A stretch of DNA of 64,000 nt from Melioribacteraceae bacterium (GTDB taxonomy: Bacteria > Bacteroidota > Ignavibacteria > Ignavibacteriales > Melioribacteraceae): contig DAOSDY010000001.1 in NCBI GenBank assembly GCA_035362835.1, positions 496,001 to 560,000 on the forward strand, written 5' to 3'. Below the pieces are notes generated by a model. That model saw nothing but the letters and a program-made list of their open reading frames with translations, did no database searches and had not been told where the DNA came from. Within the stretch, counting starts at the first letter, position 1, and each line of letters opens with the position of its first letter. Position numbers and translations under genes: made by a program. Below, one piece after another: positions 50,914 through 59,379 of the stretch.

Positions 50914-51990
50914 TTATGCATCCTCTTTTTTGTCTTCATCTTTAACCGGAAAATTTTGATCTGCGATTCCCCTTATATGTTTTATGTTTCCGGCCATATC
51001 AACAACAAGGAAAACCATCTCTGTAAACAGTCCCATAAACCAGAGGAACAGAATAAATGTAACAACAGTCTGCAGGAGTCCCCAGAATAAAGATTCCACA
51101 TTATATTTGGCTTCATTCTTCAAGGATTCCAGTTCAGATTCAAGACTGGTTTTCTGATTATTGTAATTATCCACTTCGCTTTTAAGGTTTGCATATTCAG
51201 GCTGAATCTGATTTCTGATAGATTCATCCGAGTAATTGGCAAGGTTGATTGATTCTGTTTTCTGCAGATACCAGTTTTCAACATATTTTTTCAAATCTGT
51301 TTTAGCATTCTCATCAGGCATATTATAATCGATATAACTGACGGCCTGGTTCTTATAATAATTCAGGTAGTCATTGCTATCCGTATTTTCATTTTCCGCA
51401 ATATAGACGGAAACCGAATTAAACACTTCGTTATTCGAATAAGAATTCTTTACTGAATTCATTTCTTTTTGAGCATCACTTATTTTTTTCCTTATCTCTG
51501 ATTTATAATTATTGATCAATTGAGCCGACTGCTGAGACCATACTGATTCCAGCCCGTCATATTTCTGTTTTGATGCTTCAAACGAGCTGTCGACACCGTA
51601 GATATAATCCTCATACTGAGAGATCTGGGTACGCAAATACTCAGGAGGCAGAAAACTGTTCCAGGAAGAAATTATTCCTGATGCAAGAATCAGAACACCA
51701 ACAATTATCCAGAATCCTTTGATTATGATAAGGAATTTGTTAAGCAGATACTGATTACTCTCTTCGTACTCCTTTTCCCCTTTCAATCCGAAAGTATTTA
51801 CAGAGTCGAACAGTTTTTTAAAGTAGATTATGGGGCTGTAAAAAATTGATGCGATTATTCTCAGCAGACCAAAAAAGGTCTGCAGAAAAGTGTGCCTGTG
51901 GAATAGATAGGTAAATCCGGCCAGGATGAGCAAAGCAATAATAATTGTCCACGTTAGACTGATCCCGAAAAAGTTAAGATACTCTACCAT
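50914..51990 (-). CDS. membrane protein with long extracytoplasmic coiled coil
   Basis: 358 residues from ATG 51990, set by AGAGGTG; an in-frame GTG two codons upstream is less likely. Hydrophobic helices at about 12-32, 44-60 and 88-110 are followed by about 190 polar residues with coiled-coil character (SSFEASKQKYDGLESVWSQQ, YNNQKTSLESELESLKNEAK), then a further helix pair near 300-325 (LLQTVVTFILFLWFMGLF) and an acidic tail KDEDKKEDA. No known family. The shape, a membrane anchor at both ends of a coiled-coil loop, suggests a structural or sensing envelope role. It has no operon partner. Confidence 0.65.
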   Translation of the reverse strand: MVEYLNFFGISLTWTIIIALLILAGFTYLFHRHTFLQTFFGLLRIIASIFYSPIIYFKKLFDSVNTFGLKGEKEYEESNQYLLNKFLIIIKGFWIIVGVLILASGIISSWNSFLPPEYLRTQISQYEDYIYGVDSSFEASKQKYDGLESVWSQQSAQLINNYKSEIRKKISDAQKEMNSVKNSYSNNEVFNSVSVYIAENENTDSNDYLNYYKNQAVSYIDYNMPDENAKTDLKKYVENWYLQKTESINLANYSDESIRNQIQPEYANLKSEVDNYNNQKTSLESELESLKNEAKYNVESLFWGLLQTVVTFILFLWFMGLFTEMVFLVVDMAGNIKHIRGIADQNFPVKDEDKKEDA

Positions 51991-52701
51991 AAACACCTCT
52001 TTTTAGTATGTAATGTACCAACCGGGAGATTTTGTACTGCTATTTATTTTTAATCCCTCTCCGCTCACATATAACAGGCTTTTGGCAATTCTAACTTTTG
52101 ACCAGTCTATATTATTCTTTATAGCAATTAAATGATTGAGTAAACAGTATAACAAATTTCCGAATAAATAAACCACGCACGACATTTATTTATCGACTAG
52201 TTACAAATTAAAATAGAGGAATTATAAAAAAGACGCAATCATTGTTTTATAAGGATTGATTTAATAATTCAATTAAAATCTGCCGGTAAATAAAAGTTTC
52301 ATTAAATAATTTACAGAGCAAAGAAGTTCGCGCTGACAAAAAGAGTATTGATCTCGAAGATTACCTGTGATATCATAGTAACCGGCAAAAGACGATTCCA
52401 TCTGGTTAAATAGATGAAATTCGGATCCCTTTATTAAGTCACAACTTCTTAATCCCCTCTTACTTTATCCCACCGGTTTCTGCCCATTTAACAACTATTA
52501 AGAGAATAAAAAATGATTTTAACTTAATAGCTTAGTATATTGGACAGGGCATTTAATTCAGCTTCTACATGCATAGATTGAACTTACTCTTATTCATTCC
52601 GTTTATGATTTAGATTCTATGCCTGCTTAATATTCAACCGTTTTTCGCAGCAACTGAAATCATTATTTATAATTAACATAACTTCAAAAAAAGGAGTGGT
52701 A
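51991..52701. other. 711-base gap before the RNA-binding protein gene
   Basis: AT-rich, no convincing gene. A 60-codon minus-strand frame at 52003-52185 has no ribosome site or recognisable domain. The last 200 bases before 52702 probably include a long untranslated leader for the RRM gene, common for cold-responsive RRM proteins; no stable structure was identified by eye. Confidence 0.4.
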
Positions 52702-53043
52702 ATGAATATTTTTGTCGGAAACCTGGCAAAAGAAGCTGAAGAGATGGATCTGGAAGGTCTCTTTAAAAAATACGGCGAAGTAAGAACAGTTAAAATAATA
52801 AGGGACATGTTCAGCGGTGAATCGAAAGGATTTGCATTCGTTGAAATGAAAGATAAAACCGCTGCACAGACGGCCATCAACGAGCTGAATACTTACGACC
52901 TGAAAGGGAAAAAACTTGTTGTTAACGAAGCCCGTCCTAAAACAGACAACAGGCGCGGCGGAGGCGGAAGACCCGGTGGTCAGAACCGCGGTAGAGGAAA
53001 CAGGGGCGGCGGCGGTTACAGCGGCGGCGGAAGAGGCTGGTAA
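52702..53043 (+). CDS. RRM RNA-binding protein with Gly-rich tail
   Basis: 113 residues from ATG 52702, fixed by AAGGAG; a GTG two codons earlier overlaps that site. A single RRM domain (1-80) has RNP2 IFVGNL (3-8) and RNP1 KGFAFVEM. The tail is RGG-type (RRGGGGRPGGQNRGRGNRGGGGYSGGG). This is the architecture of bacterial/cyanobacterial glycine-rich RNA-binding proteins (Rbp), often cold-induced and acting on mRNA. The long AT-rich leader upstream fits post-transcriptional control; that is inference. Confidence 0.93.
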   Translation: MNIFVGNLAKEAEEMDLEGLFKKYGEVRTVKIIRDMFSGESKGFAFVEMKDKTAAQTAINELNTYDLKGKKLVVNEARPKTDNRRGGGGRPGGQNRGRGNRGGGGYSGGGRGW

Positions 53044-53084
53044 ATCTCTGATTCCATCCGGAATTTCTTCTAAATCGAAAATTG

Positions 53085-53900
53085 CTAACCGGATATTGCG
53101 ACTTTATCCTTTTTACATTCCTGAATTATTTTATTAAAATAATTCAGGAAAAGAAGGAAAACCAGGATTCCGGTTACCGGGGCTAATACGTAAAAAAAGT
53201 GGAGAATCGTTGTTCCGTGAATAATATCGAAGAACAACGCTCTTCTAAATGGCGTTCCCACCTCCCTCACTTTTATGATGTGATAATTGAAATACTCAAA
53301 TAGAGAAAGTGCGGGCAGGTATATTATATAGATAAGAAATAAACTCGCTATTACTTTTTTTATCCTGCTGTATATATAAAGAGAGATAGAAATTATTGCA
53401 ATCTGGCCGCTAAACCAGAGTAAGAAAGCAGTGAAGTTCAAGCCTGGACTGTTCCAGAAGCCAACGTTATATTTATATCCGTAGAACCCGACCCACGTAA
53501 AGGCAACAGTGATACTTGTGAAGAGAACAGTAAAGGTCTTTATATACTTCCCTGTTTCATACGGATCCTTCTCTATCATTTTCAGAACCGAGTATCGCGC
53601 AATCATTCCCCCCGCCGAAGCAAGAAGAAGGTCCGAAAAAATCTCGTTGAAACGTATTGACCCGCTCTGCTGAAAAAGGAAATAACCGAGGAACGTTTCC
53701 AGAAGGTCGAACAATAAGAAGGCAGATAATAGAATTAGTAACGGTTTTCTTGTTTTATAGAGTATCAGAAGCAGATAGAACATAAAACCGGACCAGAGCT
53801 GAACCGGGGACCAGAGGTCAAAATAGAGGATGGGATTTTCATAAATGTTTGTAAAAAGCCATCCGAATTTTTCGAAATACCAGAACCTGAAGTTTTCCAA
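53085..53900 (-). CDS. multi-pass membrane protein of unknown function
   Basis: 271 residues with about seven hydrophobic helices (for example SGFMFYLLLILY, LLILLSAFLLFDLLETFLGY, FTVLFTSITVAFTWVGFYGY, FTAFLLWFSGQIAIISISLYIY, ILHFFYVLAPVTGILVFLLFLNYF). The start is TTG without a clear ribosome site, so the true start may be further in. No signature of a transporter or enzyme is visible. It is convergent with the RRM gene. Confidence 0.6.
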   Translation of the reverse strand: MENFRFWYFEKFGWLFTNIYENPILYFDLWSPVQLWSGFMFYLLLILYKTRKPLLILLSAFLLFDLLETFLGYFLFQQSGSIRFNEIFSDLLLASAGGMIARYSVLKMIEKDPYETGKYIKTFTVLFTSITVAFTWVGFYGYKYNVGFWNSPGLNFTAFLLWFSGQIAIISISLYIYSRIKKVIASLFLIYIIYLPALSLFEYFNYHIIKVREVGTPFRRALFFDIIHGTTILHFFYVLAPVTGILVFLLFLNYFNKIIQECKKDKVAISG

Positions 53901-54105
53901 ACCGTTATCCGGAATATCAGTAATTGATGCCCCTCTACTATGCGAAAATATTAAAATCCTGAACGTAATTAAACTGATTTTTTAAATAGTATTGAAACGA
54001 CTTGATTTACGTCAGCCGGGCTTCCACATGTTACAGAAATCTCTCAATTCAAATCGCTGTTTCAATTTTATTTACCTATTACTATATTAGAAGCGTCATT
54101 ACGAC

Positions 54106-54174
54106 ATGTTTAAAAAAACAAGGATTTTTTCCACACTACTTGCACCCCCGCTTTCAGCGGGGGTTTTAATATGA
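54106..54174 (+). CDS. possible 22-residue leader peptide
   Basis: ATG 54106 opens a 22-codon frame (MFKKTRIFSTLL...) whose TGA overlaps the start codon of the next gene (ATGA). The second half of the frame is the GC-rich hairpin 54145-54163. The overlap would let the gene be translated by coupling, since the hairpin occupies its own ribosome site. Very short, so uncertain. Confidence 0.3.
   Translation: MFKKTRIFSTLLAPPLSAGVLI
54145..54167 (+). terminator. terminator-like hairpin next to a start codon
   Basis: CCCCCGCT-TTC-AGCGGGGG followed by TTTT, ending 4 bases before ATG 54171. As a terminator it would cut the transcript just before the gene; as a leader it would hide the ribosome site. 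Confidence 0.65.
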
Positions 54175-54626
54175 AAATGAGAATTTTACTTATTACATTT
54201 TTTGTTTTAACATCCATTAATTCCGCAACCGCGCAGGATAAGAACTACACTAGCGACGATTTCCGTCATCAGAACGATTCCCTTTCAGCCTCTAAGAGAG
54301 AATTTCTTAACACAAAAGAGAACCTGCTGAAAGAGATAAATGACTTAAAGAAAAAATCGGCCGGTCTCGACGAGGAGATCCGTATTGCTACATTGGAAAT
54401 CGAGAAGCTTTACACCAATAAATTCGGTAAAGAGTTCGGAATAAGAATCTACAACAAGCAGATCTGGAAAGGGATGACCGATAAGATGCTTCAGGCCAGC
54501 TGGGGAAAGCCGGACAAAATTGATAAGAATGTTGAAAAATGGGGGACCTTTACACAATGGTATTACGGAAAAATAACATTCTTTTTCCGTGACGGGAAAT
54601 TAACAGACTGGGAGGAGCTTAAATAG
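54171..54626 (+). CDS. exported coiled-coil protein with BamE/SmpA-like end
   Basis: 151 residues. Signal peptide ends SATAQ. Residues 25-85 form a coiled coil (SLSASKREFLNTKENLL, INDLKKKSAGLDEEIRIATLEIEKLY). The C-terminal part IWKGMTDKMLQASWGKPDKI ... WYYGKITFFFRDGKLTDWE matches the short fold of BamE/SmpA-like and DUF2845 envelope proteins. Exact role unknown. A strong hairpin ends 4 bases before its ATG and a possible leader peptide overlaps the start. Confidence 0.75.
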   Translation: MKMRILLITFFVLTSINSATAQDKNYTSDDFRHQNDSLSASKREFLNTKENLLKEINDLKKKSAGLDEEIRIATLEIEKLYTNKFGKEFGIRIYNKQIWKGMTDKMLQASWGKPDKIDKNVEKWGTFTQWYYGKITFFFRDGKLTDWEELK

Positions 54627-54697
54627 ACTTTCGGGAAGATCCCCTTTCACTTTTTACATTTTCTATATTATCTTAACATTCAATAAGCGGGCTGACT

Positions 54698-55096
54698 ATG
54701 AAAAAATTAATCTTTCTTCTCCTTGTTTCAATTCCCCTGCTTGCACAGGATTTTCAATATAACGATCCCTACACCGGCAACACAATACAGAACGAAGTTA
54801 ATTTCCAGGTCGACAGATACTACCCGATATTCGGATTAAGCGAAAAGCCTTTTTCGAACGAGAAGATAATCCGCCTATCCGACCGCAACGGTGTATTTAC
54901 AGCTTATCTCAATTTCCGCGATCAATACACTCCGCCCAAATTCGATAAACGGTCAAAAACCCTCCGGCTCTACTTCCCTCATTCATATTACGATTATATA
55001 ATTCAGAGACTGGAAAAGGATGATTCCTATATTGTATTCCGCGAGTATAAGGACGGACACAACTGGGGCGAAATCTATTTTGACAAGTATCCTTAA
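54698..55096 (+). CDS. small exported protein of unknown function
   Basis: 132 residues. Signal peptide ends PLLAQ. The mature part is rich in Tyr, Phe and charged residues (YYPIFGLSEKPFSNEKIIRL, TLRLYFPHSYYDYIIQRL, YKDGHNWGEIYFDKYP). No family recognised. It lies between two other small exported proteins; gaps of about 70 bases leave co-transcription open. Confidence 0.65.
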   Translation: MKKLIFLLLVSIPLLAQDFQYNDPYTGNTIQNEVNFQVDRYYPIFGLSEKPFSNEKIIRLSDRNGVFTAYLNFRDQYTPPKFDKRSKTLRLYFPHSYYDYIIQRLEKDDSYIVFREYKDGHNWGEIYFDKYP

Positions 55097-55170
55097 TTAA
55101 TCTATTGCCGTTACGCTGTTATTGCGCAGTATAGATTGTTATTTATTTTAAAACATTCCATGAGGGACAA

Positions 55171-55548
55171 ATGAATTCTTTTATTAAAATAATTTTTATC
55201 ATAATTCTTTTCGCGGCCGTAGAAGAAATGACAGCGCAAAGCGCACTCTATTTCTGCAAAGATACTGGTGCTTTCGGTTATACTTACAGCGCAGCATCTT
55301 TAGAAGAAGCTGAAAATATGGCATATAACAATTGCAAGGAATTCGGCGGTGTAAATATTAAAAAGATCGCCAGCACCAGTAAAACAGGCTGGGGTGTAAT
55401 TGCCGTAGGTACTACTGAATCCGGATCCAGAGCCCTTGGAGTTGCACTCGGGTACGGTGATATGGAGGAGGCAAAAAGGGTCGCCAAAAAGTACTGCGAG
55501 GAGAGCGGCGGCCAGGAGATTACCTACTTCGATTTCTGGAGAGACTAA
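55171..55548 (+). CDS. DUF4189-like exported protein
   Basis: 125 residues; GAGG precedes the ATG; signal peptide ends MTAQ. The mature part is two repeats of about 45 residues: ALYFCKDTGAFGYTYSAAS...AYNNCKEFGG and GWGVIAVGTTESGS...AKKYCEESGG. The 'A/GW.A...G....G.....A...A...C...GG' pattern is that of DUF4189, small secreted proteins of unknown role. Two conserved Cys per repeat suggest disulfides. Confidence 0.7.
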   Translation: MNSFIKIIFIIILFAAVEEMTAQSALYFCKDTGAFGYTYSAASLEEAENMAYNNCKEFGGVNIKKIASTSKTGWGVIAVGTTESGSRALGVALGYGDMEEAKRVAKKYCEESGGQEITYFDFWRD

Positions 55549-55598
55549 CTTGATTAACGAAATTACTAATAGTAATAGTCACTTTAACAGCGGGAAGA

Positions 55599-56375
55599 AT
55601 GCAGCAGAGAGTTGATTACAACAGTATTTCGGAAGTCTATAATGCGCGATATGATGTAAGCCCCCTTTCCGGAATTCTGAATTACCTTGAGATTCTGGTA
55701 ATGAAGAAAGAACCGTTAAAAATTCTTGAAGCCGGATGCGGCACCGCTCACTGGCTTAAGAAACTCTCTTCTTTTCGTTCTTCCTTATTCGGAGCCGATT
55801 ATTCGATCGGAATGCTTAAAAAGTCGGCGCCTGATTCAAAGAATAGAATAAATCTCCTGAATGCAGATGCCTGCCTTCTTCCGTTGAAAGCGAATTCATT
55901 CGATCTCATATTCTGTATCAACGCCATCCACCACTTCCCCGATAAAAATAAATTTATTGAAACTGCCTCCGGTTTATTGAAGATGGAAGGGATCATTACA
56001 ATTATCGGACTCGATCCGCGGGATAATGATAACGACTGGTACTTATACAGGTACTTTAACAGGACTTATCAGATCGACCTGGAGAGGTTTCCATCTTTCG
56101 ATTCTATATCAGAAATGTTGAGCCGCCACAATCTGAAAGTTATTGATAAAAAGTTAGTCCATCAGGTAAACGATTCGAAAGCGGGGAGAGAAGTTTTAAA
56201 CGACCATTTTCTGAACAAGCGCGGCGCGTCGCAGCTTGCACTTCTCACTGATCAGGAATACAAACTTGGCATCGAAAAAATCATTAATGATATTGAATCA
56301 GCCGATCAGCAGAATAAAAAGATTCAATTCAATGTAAGATTGAATTTCTATGCGGTCACAGCCGAAAAGGATTGA
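55599..56375 (+). CDS. class I SAM-dependent methyltransferase
   Basis: 258 residues with no signal. Motif I ILEAGCGTAHWLKKL (about 39-53) binds SAM, followed by LFGADYSIGMLK (acidic residue of motif II), LLNADACLLPLKANSFDLIFC (motif III-IV) and INAIHHFPDKNKFI. This is a UbiE/Methyltransf_11-type enzyme. Substrate cannot be read. GGGAA precedes the ATG. It follows the small envelope genes without clear operon links. Confidence 0.88.
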   Translation: MQQRVDYNSISEVYNARYDVSPLSGILNYLEILVMKKEPLKILEAGCGTAHWLKKLSSFRSSLFGADYSIGMLKKSAPDSKNRINLLNADACLLPLKANSFDLIFCINAIHHFPDKNKFIETASGLLKMEGIITIIGLDPRDNDNDWYLYRYFNRTYQIDLERFPSFDSISEMLSRHNLKVIDKKLVHQVNDSKAGREVLNDHFLNKRGASQLALLTDQEYKLGIEKIINDIESADQQNKKIQFNVRLNFYAVTAEKD

Positions 56376-56491
56376 CCATCCCTCATTTTCAAAAAATCCC
56401 GACTTCAATCAGAAGAGTTAATTTATCTTAAAATTTCTTAATAAATGTTAAATCCCTTCCAATCAGTACTATAATAAGAAACTTTTTTAAT

Positions 56492-56510
56492 ATCATTTGA
56501 TTCAAATGAT
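56492..56510. promoter_or_regulatory. 19-bp perfect palindrome before the ABC operon
   Basis: ATCATTTGA-T-TCAAATGAT, 9-bp perfect arms around one base, 33 bases before the PDZ-like gene. A likely operator for a dimeric regulator, or overlapping the promoter. The regulator is not identified. Confidence 0.6.
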
Positions 56511-56543
56511 TATTCTTTTTTTAACACTTCAGGAGAATGAAAT

Positions 56544-57059
56544 ATGAAAAAAATCTTTTTCATTTTATTGCTAACCGCATCAGTAATTACTGCACAGGAG
56601 AGAAAAATCCAGGTTTTCAATGCAGAAGAATCCCAGATGTTTTTTGAAATAAAGGGAATAGTTCTTGTCGAAAAAGACAAAGTTATAATCGGCCCTATCC
56701 CGCCGGCCGATCAGCGGGAAAACGAATACAGGAAACTTGACCTTCAGGCCAATGACGAAATAGTATTTGTTAACGGTAAAAAAATAAAAACGATTTCCGA
56801 CTTCAAAAAATTCTACGGTGAATTAAAGACCGGTGAAGAAATTAAACTCGGCATTCAGCGCGGGAAGGACCGCTTTATCGTTCAGTTCAAAAAAGGGAAA
56901 GAAACCCAAGGAGGAGAGAGAATAATGAAGTTTTCCACCGACGGCAAAGGAGCTGAAAATCTTAAAGTTGAAGGAGGCAAGGTTCTTATCAACGGCAAAA
57001 TGGTTGATATCGATTCACTTAAGAAATCGGGCAAGACAATAATTCAGCAAAAGAAATAA
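56544..57059 (+). CDS. exported PDZ-like domain protein
   Basis: 171 residues. AGGAG precedes the ATG; signal peptide ends VITAQ. Residues about 30-120 look like a PDZ domain (IPPADQRENEYRKLDLQANDEIVFVNGKKIKTISDFKKFYGELKTGEEIKLGIQRG). A charged tail follows. No protease domain is attached. It is first in the operon with the NEW3 protein and the ABC transporter, and may bind a substrate or the transporter's periplasmic loops. Confidence 0.75.
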   Translation: MKKIFFILLLTASVITAQERKIQVFNAEESQMFFEIKGIVLVEKDKVIIGPIPPADQRENEYRKLDLQANDEIVFVNGKKIKTISDFKKFYGELKTGEEIKLGIQRGKDRFIVQFKKGKETQGGERIMKFSTDGKGAENLKVEGGKVLINGKMVDIDSLKKSGKTIIQQKK

Positions 57060-57079
57060 ATCCAAATCCAGAGGAAAAA

Positions 57080-58567
57080 ATGTACAAACCAATAATTGTT
57101 TTTCTATTACTTCTGCTATCGGAGCTCGCGGCTCAGAATCCCGGCAGTTACTACAATCCGAAGGACGATAAATACCGGCTTCTCGGATTGAAGCGTGCCA
57201 AAGAACAGTATGAAGCCGCAAAAGCCGAACATGAGAGGAGTCTAATCCTTTTTCAGAAGGAGATGCTCTCGATGAGAGAACTTGAGCGGATCAAAAGCGC
57301 CTATTCCGATGCTGAAGTGAATTATCATCAGGCCCTTCTCGCGGTTCTATTCGAGCAGCAATATGTTTCAGTTGTAGAAGCCGTTAAATACCAAGCCAGG
57401 GACGGGAAAAAGAGAGTCCGTCTGAAACTTGCAAACACCTCCGGCGGGGGCGAGGAATTCAAGAAGCTTGTTAATATAGACGACGATCTGTTCAAATCTC
57501 TTCAGCCCGAAACAATAAACGATGTTTATGTTTCTCTCCTCAACGAGACAAACGCTATTATAAGTCAGCCTTACGAGGCAAAAATTGAAGAGCTGATTTA
57601 CGGCAAACCGCAGACAATCGATTTTACGCTGCTTCAGGATCTCGACGCCGTAACTGTAAACATAATTTACGGAAGCGGAACTCAGAGAGCGCCGAAGATC
57701 TTTCTTCAGAAGGATCAGTCGGCAAACCGTGTTCTCTTTCAGTCCGAGCAGTTCTCGCAGGAGGTAAATCTCGGAGGCTCGGCTTCATTCTCAATGTCTC
57801 TTGAACTGTTCAGCGGATTAACCAACACATATAAGCTGGAGGTAATAAATCTTCCGAAGCAGATCAATAAGTTTTTTATGGATCCTGCTTCGCAGGCCAG
57901 ATTAAGCCAGTTCAAATTTACTGAAAGCAGTCAGACCAGGCGTGCAAGCCTTCAGGTCTATTTACCCGACAGGCCGACCGGTGAGGTGAATATCGACAAG
58001 CCGATTTCATTCTATGTTATCGCCGTTCCTTACGACCGGATTCCCGATCTGAAGTTAAGTGAGGAAAAGATTTATACGAAAGAAGAGATTGAAAAAATGG
58101 ATGTAGGATATCTGAAGCTCGAAATTATTCCGCGCGGAACAGGAATGCTTAAGGTTAACGCCAACCAGCTCTATTTTACATCCTATCCGGGAGACAGGAT
58201 TGAAGTTCCGGTTGATATTTTAAATGAAGGAACACGCCGGCTCGACAACATTGAGTTCGAACTCGATCTTCCTTTAAACTGGACCAGGGAAATAAATCCG
58301 CAGATTATTGAATCGCTCGATATAAGGAAGGACAAACGTGTTATACTCACCTTTAATCCTCCTGCTGATGTTGCCGTAGGAAAATATGATATTAGACTGA
58401 GAACAACATGCATTGCTGATGAGAAACTCGTAAAGGCGGAGGACAAAACAATAACAATAGAAATAAAACAATCCGAAAATGTTATCGGGACAATTCTGCT
58501 TGTTCTGTTGATAGTAGGATTATTAGCCGGCATTGTAATATTCGGAATAAAACTTACAAGGAAATAA
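57080..58567 (+). CDS. NEW3-domain membrane-anchored protein
   Basis: 495 residues. Signal peptide ends ELAAQ. A helical coiled-coil stretch (about 35-85: RAKEQYEAAKAEHERSLILFQKEML) precedes several beta domains. The last extracytoplasmic domain (about 360-460, YFTSYPGDRIEVPVDILNEG, VILTFNPPADVAVGKYDIRL) is a NEW3/NPCBM-associated-type Ig fold. One C-terminal transmembrane helix (IGTILLVLLIVGLLAGIVIFGI) anchors it. The ABC ATPase gene starts 9 bases later, so it is probably an accessory or substrate-binding part of that transporter. Function not known. Confidence 0.78.
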   Translation: MYKPIIVFLLLLLSELAAQNPGSYYNPKDDKYRLLGLKRAKEQYEAAKAEHERSLILFQKEMLSMRELERIKSAYSDAEVNYHQALLAVLFEQQYVSVVEAVKYQARDGKKRVRLKLANTSGGGEEFKKLVNIDDDLFKSLQPETINDVYVSLLNETNAIISQPYEAKIEELIYGKPQTIDFTLLQDLDAVTVNIIYGSGTQRAPKIFLQKDQSANRVLFQSEQFSQEVNLGGSASFSMSLELFSGLTNTYKLEVINLPKQINKFFMDPASQARLSQFKFTESSQTRRASLQVYLPDRPTGEVNIDKPISFYVIAVPYDRIPDLKLSEEKIYTKEEIEKMDVGYLKLEIIPRGTGMLKVNANQLYFTSYPGDRIEVPVDILNEGTRRLDNIEFELDLPLNWTREINPQIIESLDIRKDKRVILTFNPPADVAVGKYDIRLRTTCIADEKLVKAEDKTITIEIKQSENVIGTILLVLLIVGLLAGIVIFGIKLTRK

Positions 58568-58576
58568 GGAGTGAAT

Positions 58577-59335
58577 ATGATAGTAAATGAAAACAACGGC
58601 AGCCTGCCGATGCTTGAAGCAGTAAAGCTGACGAAAGTCTACGAGGACGGACTTGTTGCACTGGATAATATCGGTTTTACTGTTCACCGCGGAGAGATTT
58701 ACGCGATGCTGGGCGGAAACGGCGCGGGCAAAACAACAACTATAAATATTTTTCTAAATCTGATCGGTCCTACAAGCGGCGAAGCAAAAATAAACGGAGT
58801 AGTTACGCATATAAATCCACTGGAAGCGAAAAAGCATGTCTCATTTGTTTCGGAGAACGTAATGCTCTATCCAGAATTTACCGCGATACAGAATCTCGAT
58901 TTCTTTGCACGGCTCGGGGGTAAAACGGAATACTCCAAAGATGATTACAGACAGGTGCTAAGAAGAGTAGGATTGCAGGATGAGGCTCACAGTAAAAAGC
59001 TGAAAGGATTTTCGAAGGGGATGCGTCAGAAATGCGGGATCGCGATTGCGATTCTTAAGGACTCCCCTGCTATTCTTCTTGACGAGCCGACCTCCGGCCT
59101 CGATCCTAAAGCAGGGCTCGAGTTCCTAACACTTCTTGATGAACTGCGCGCAGAGAATAAATCGATACTTATGTCCACACACGACATATTCCGCGCTAAA
59201 GAGATTGCCGATAAAATCGGGATTATGAATAACGGAAAGATCGTTATGCAGAAATCGAAAGAAGAGCTTGAGCACGAAAATCTTGAAAAACTCTATGTTG
59301 AATATATGGCCGGGTATATAGAAAAAGTTGCCTGA
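58577..59335 (+). CDS. ABC transporter ATP-binding protein
   Basis: 252 residues from ATG 58577, set by AAGGAG; the GTG two codons earlier is inside that site. Walker A GGNGAGKTT (46-54), Q-loop region VSENVMLYPEFT (Ser-Glu in place of Gln), signature FSKGMRQK, Walker B AILLDEPTSGLD, and the switch His in MSTHD. It is of the ABC-2/NatA-like exporter type. It would power the two permeases encoded next. Confidence 0.93.
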   Translation: MIVNENNGSLPMLEAVKLTKVYEDGLVALDNIGFTVHRGEIYAMLGGNGAGKTTTINIFLNLIGPTSGEAKINGVVTHINPLEAKKHVSFVSENVMLYPEFTAIQNLDFFARLGGKTEYSKDDYRQVLRRVGLQDEAHSKKLKGFSKGMRQKCGIAIAILKDSPAILLDEPTSGLDPKAGLEFLTLLDELRAENKSILMSTHDIFRAKEIADKIGIMNNGKIVMQKSKEELEHENLEKLYVEYMAGYIEKVA

Positions 59336-59379
59336 TAGAGGCAAACCATCCCGCAATTCAAAAAATTTATGAGGAAGAA

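Noticed and set aside
52003..52185. 60-codon minus-strand frame
   Set aside because: No ribosome site, no signal or domain; mostly AT-rich noise.
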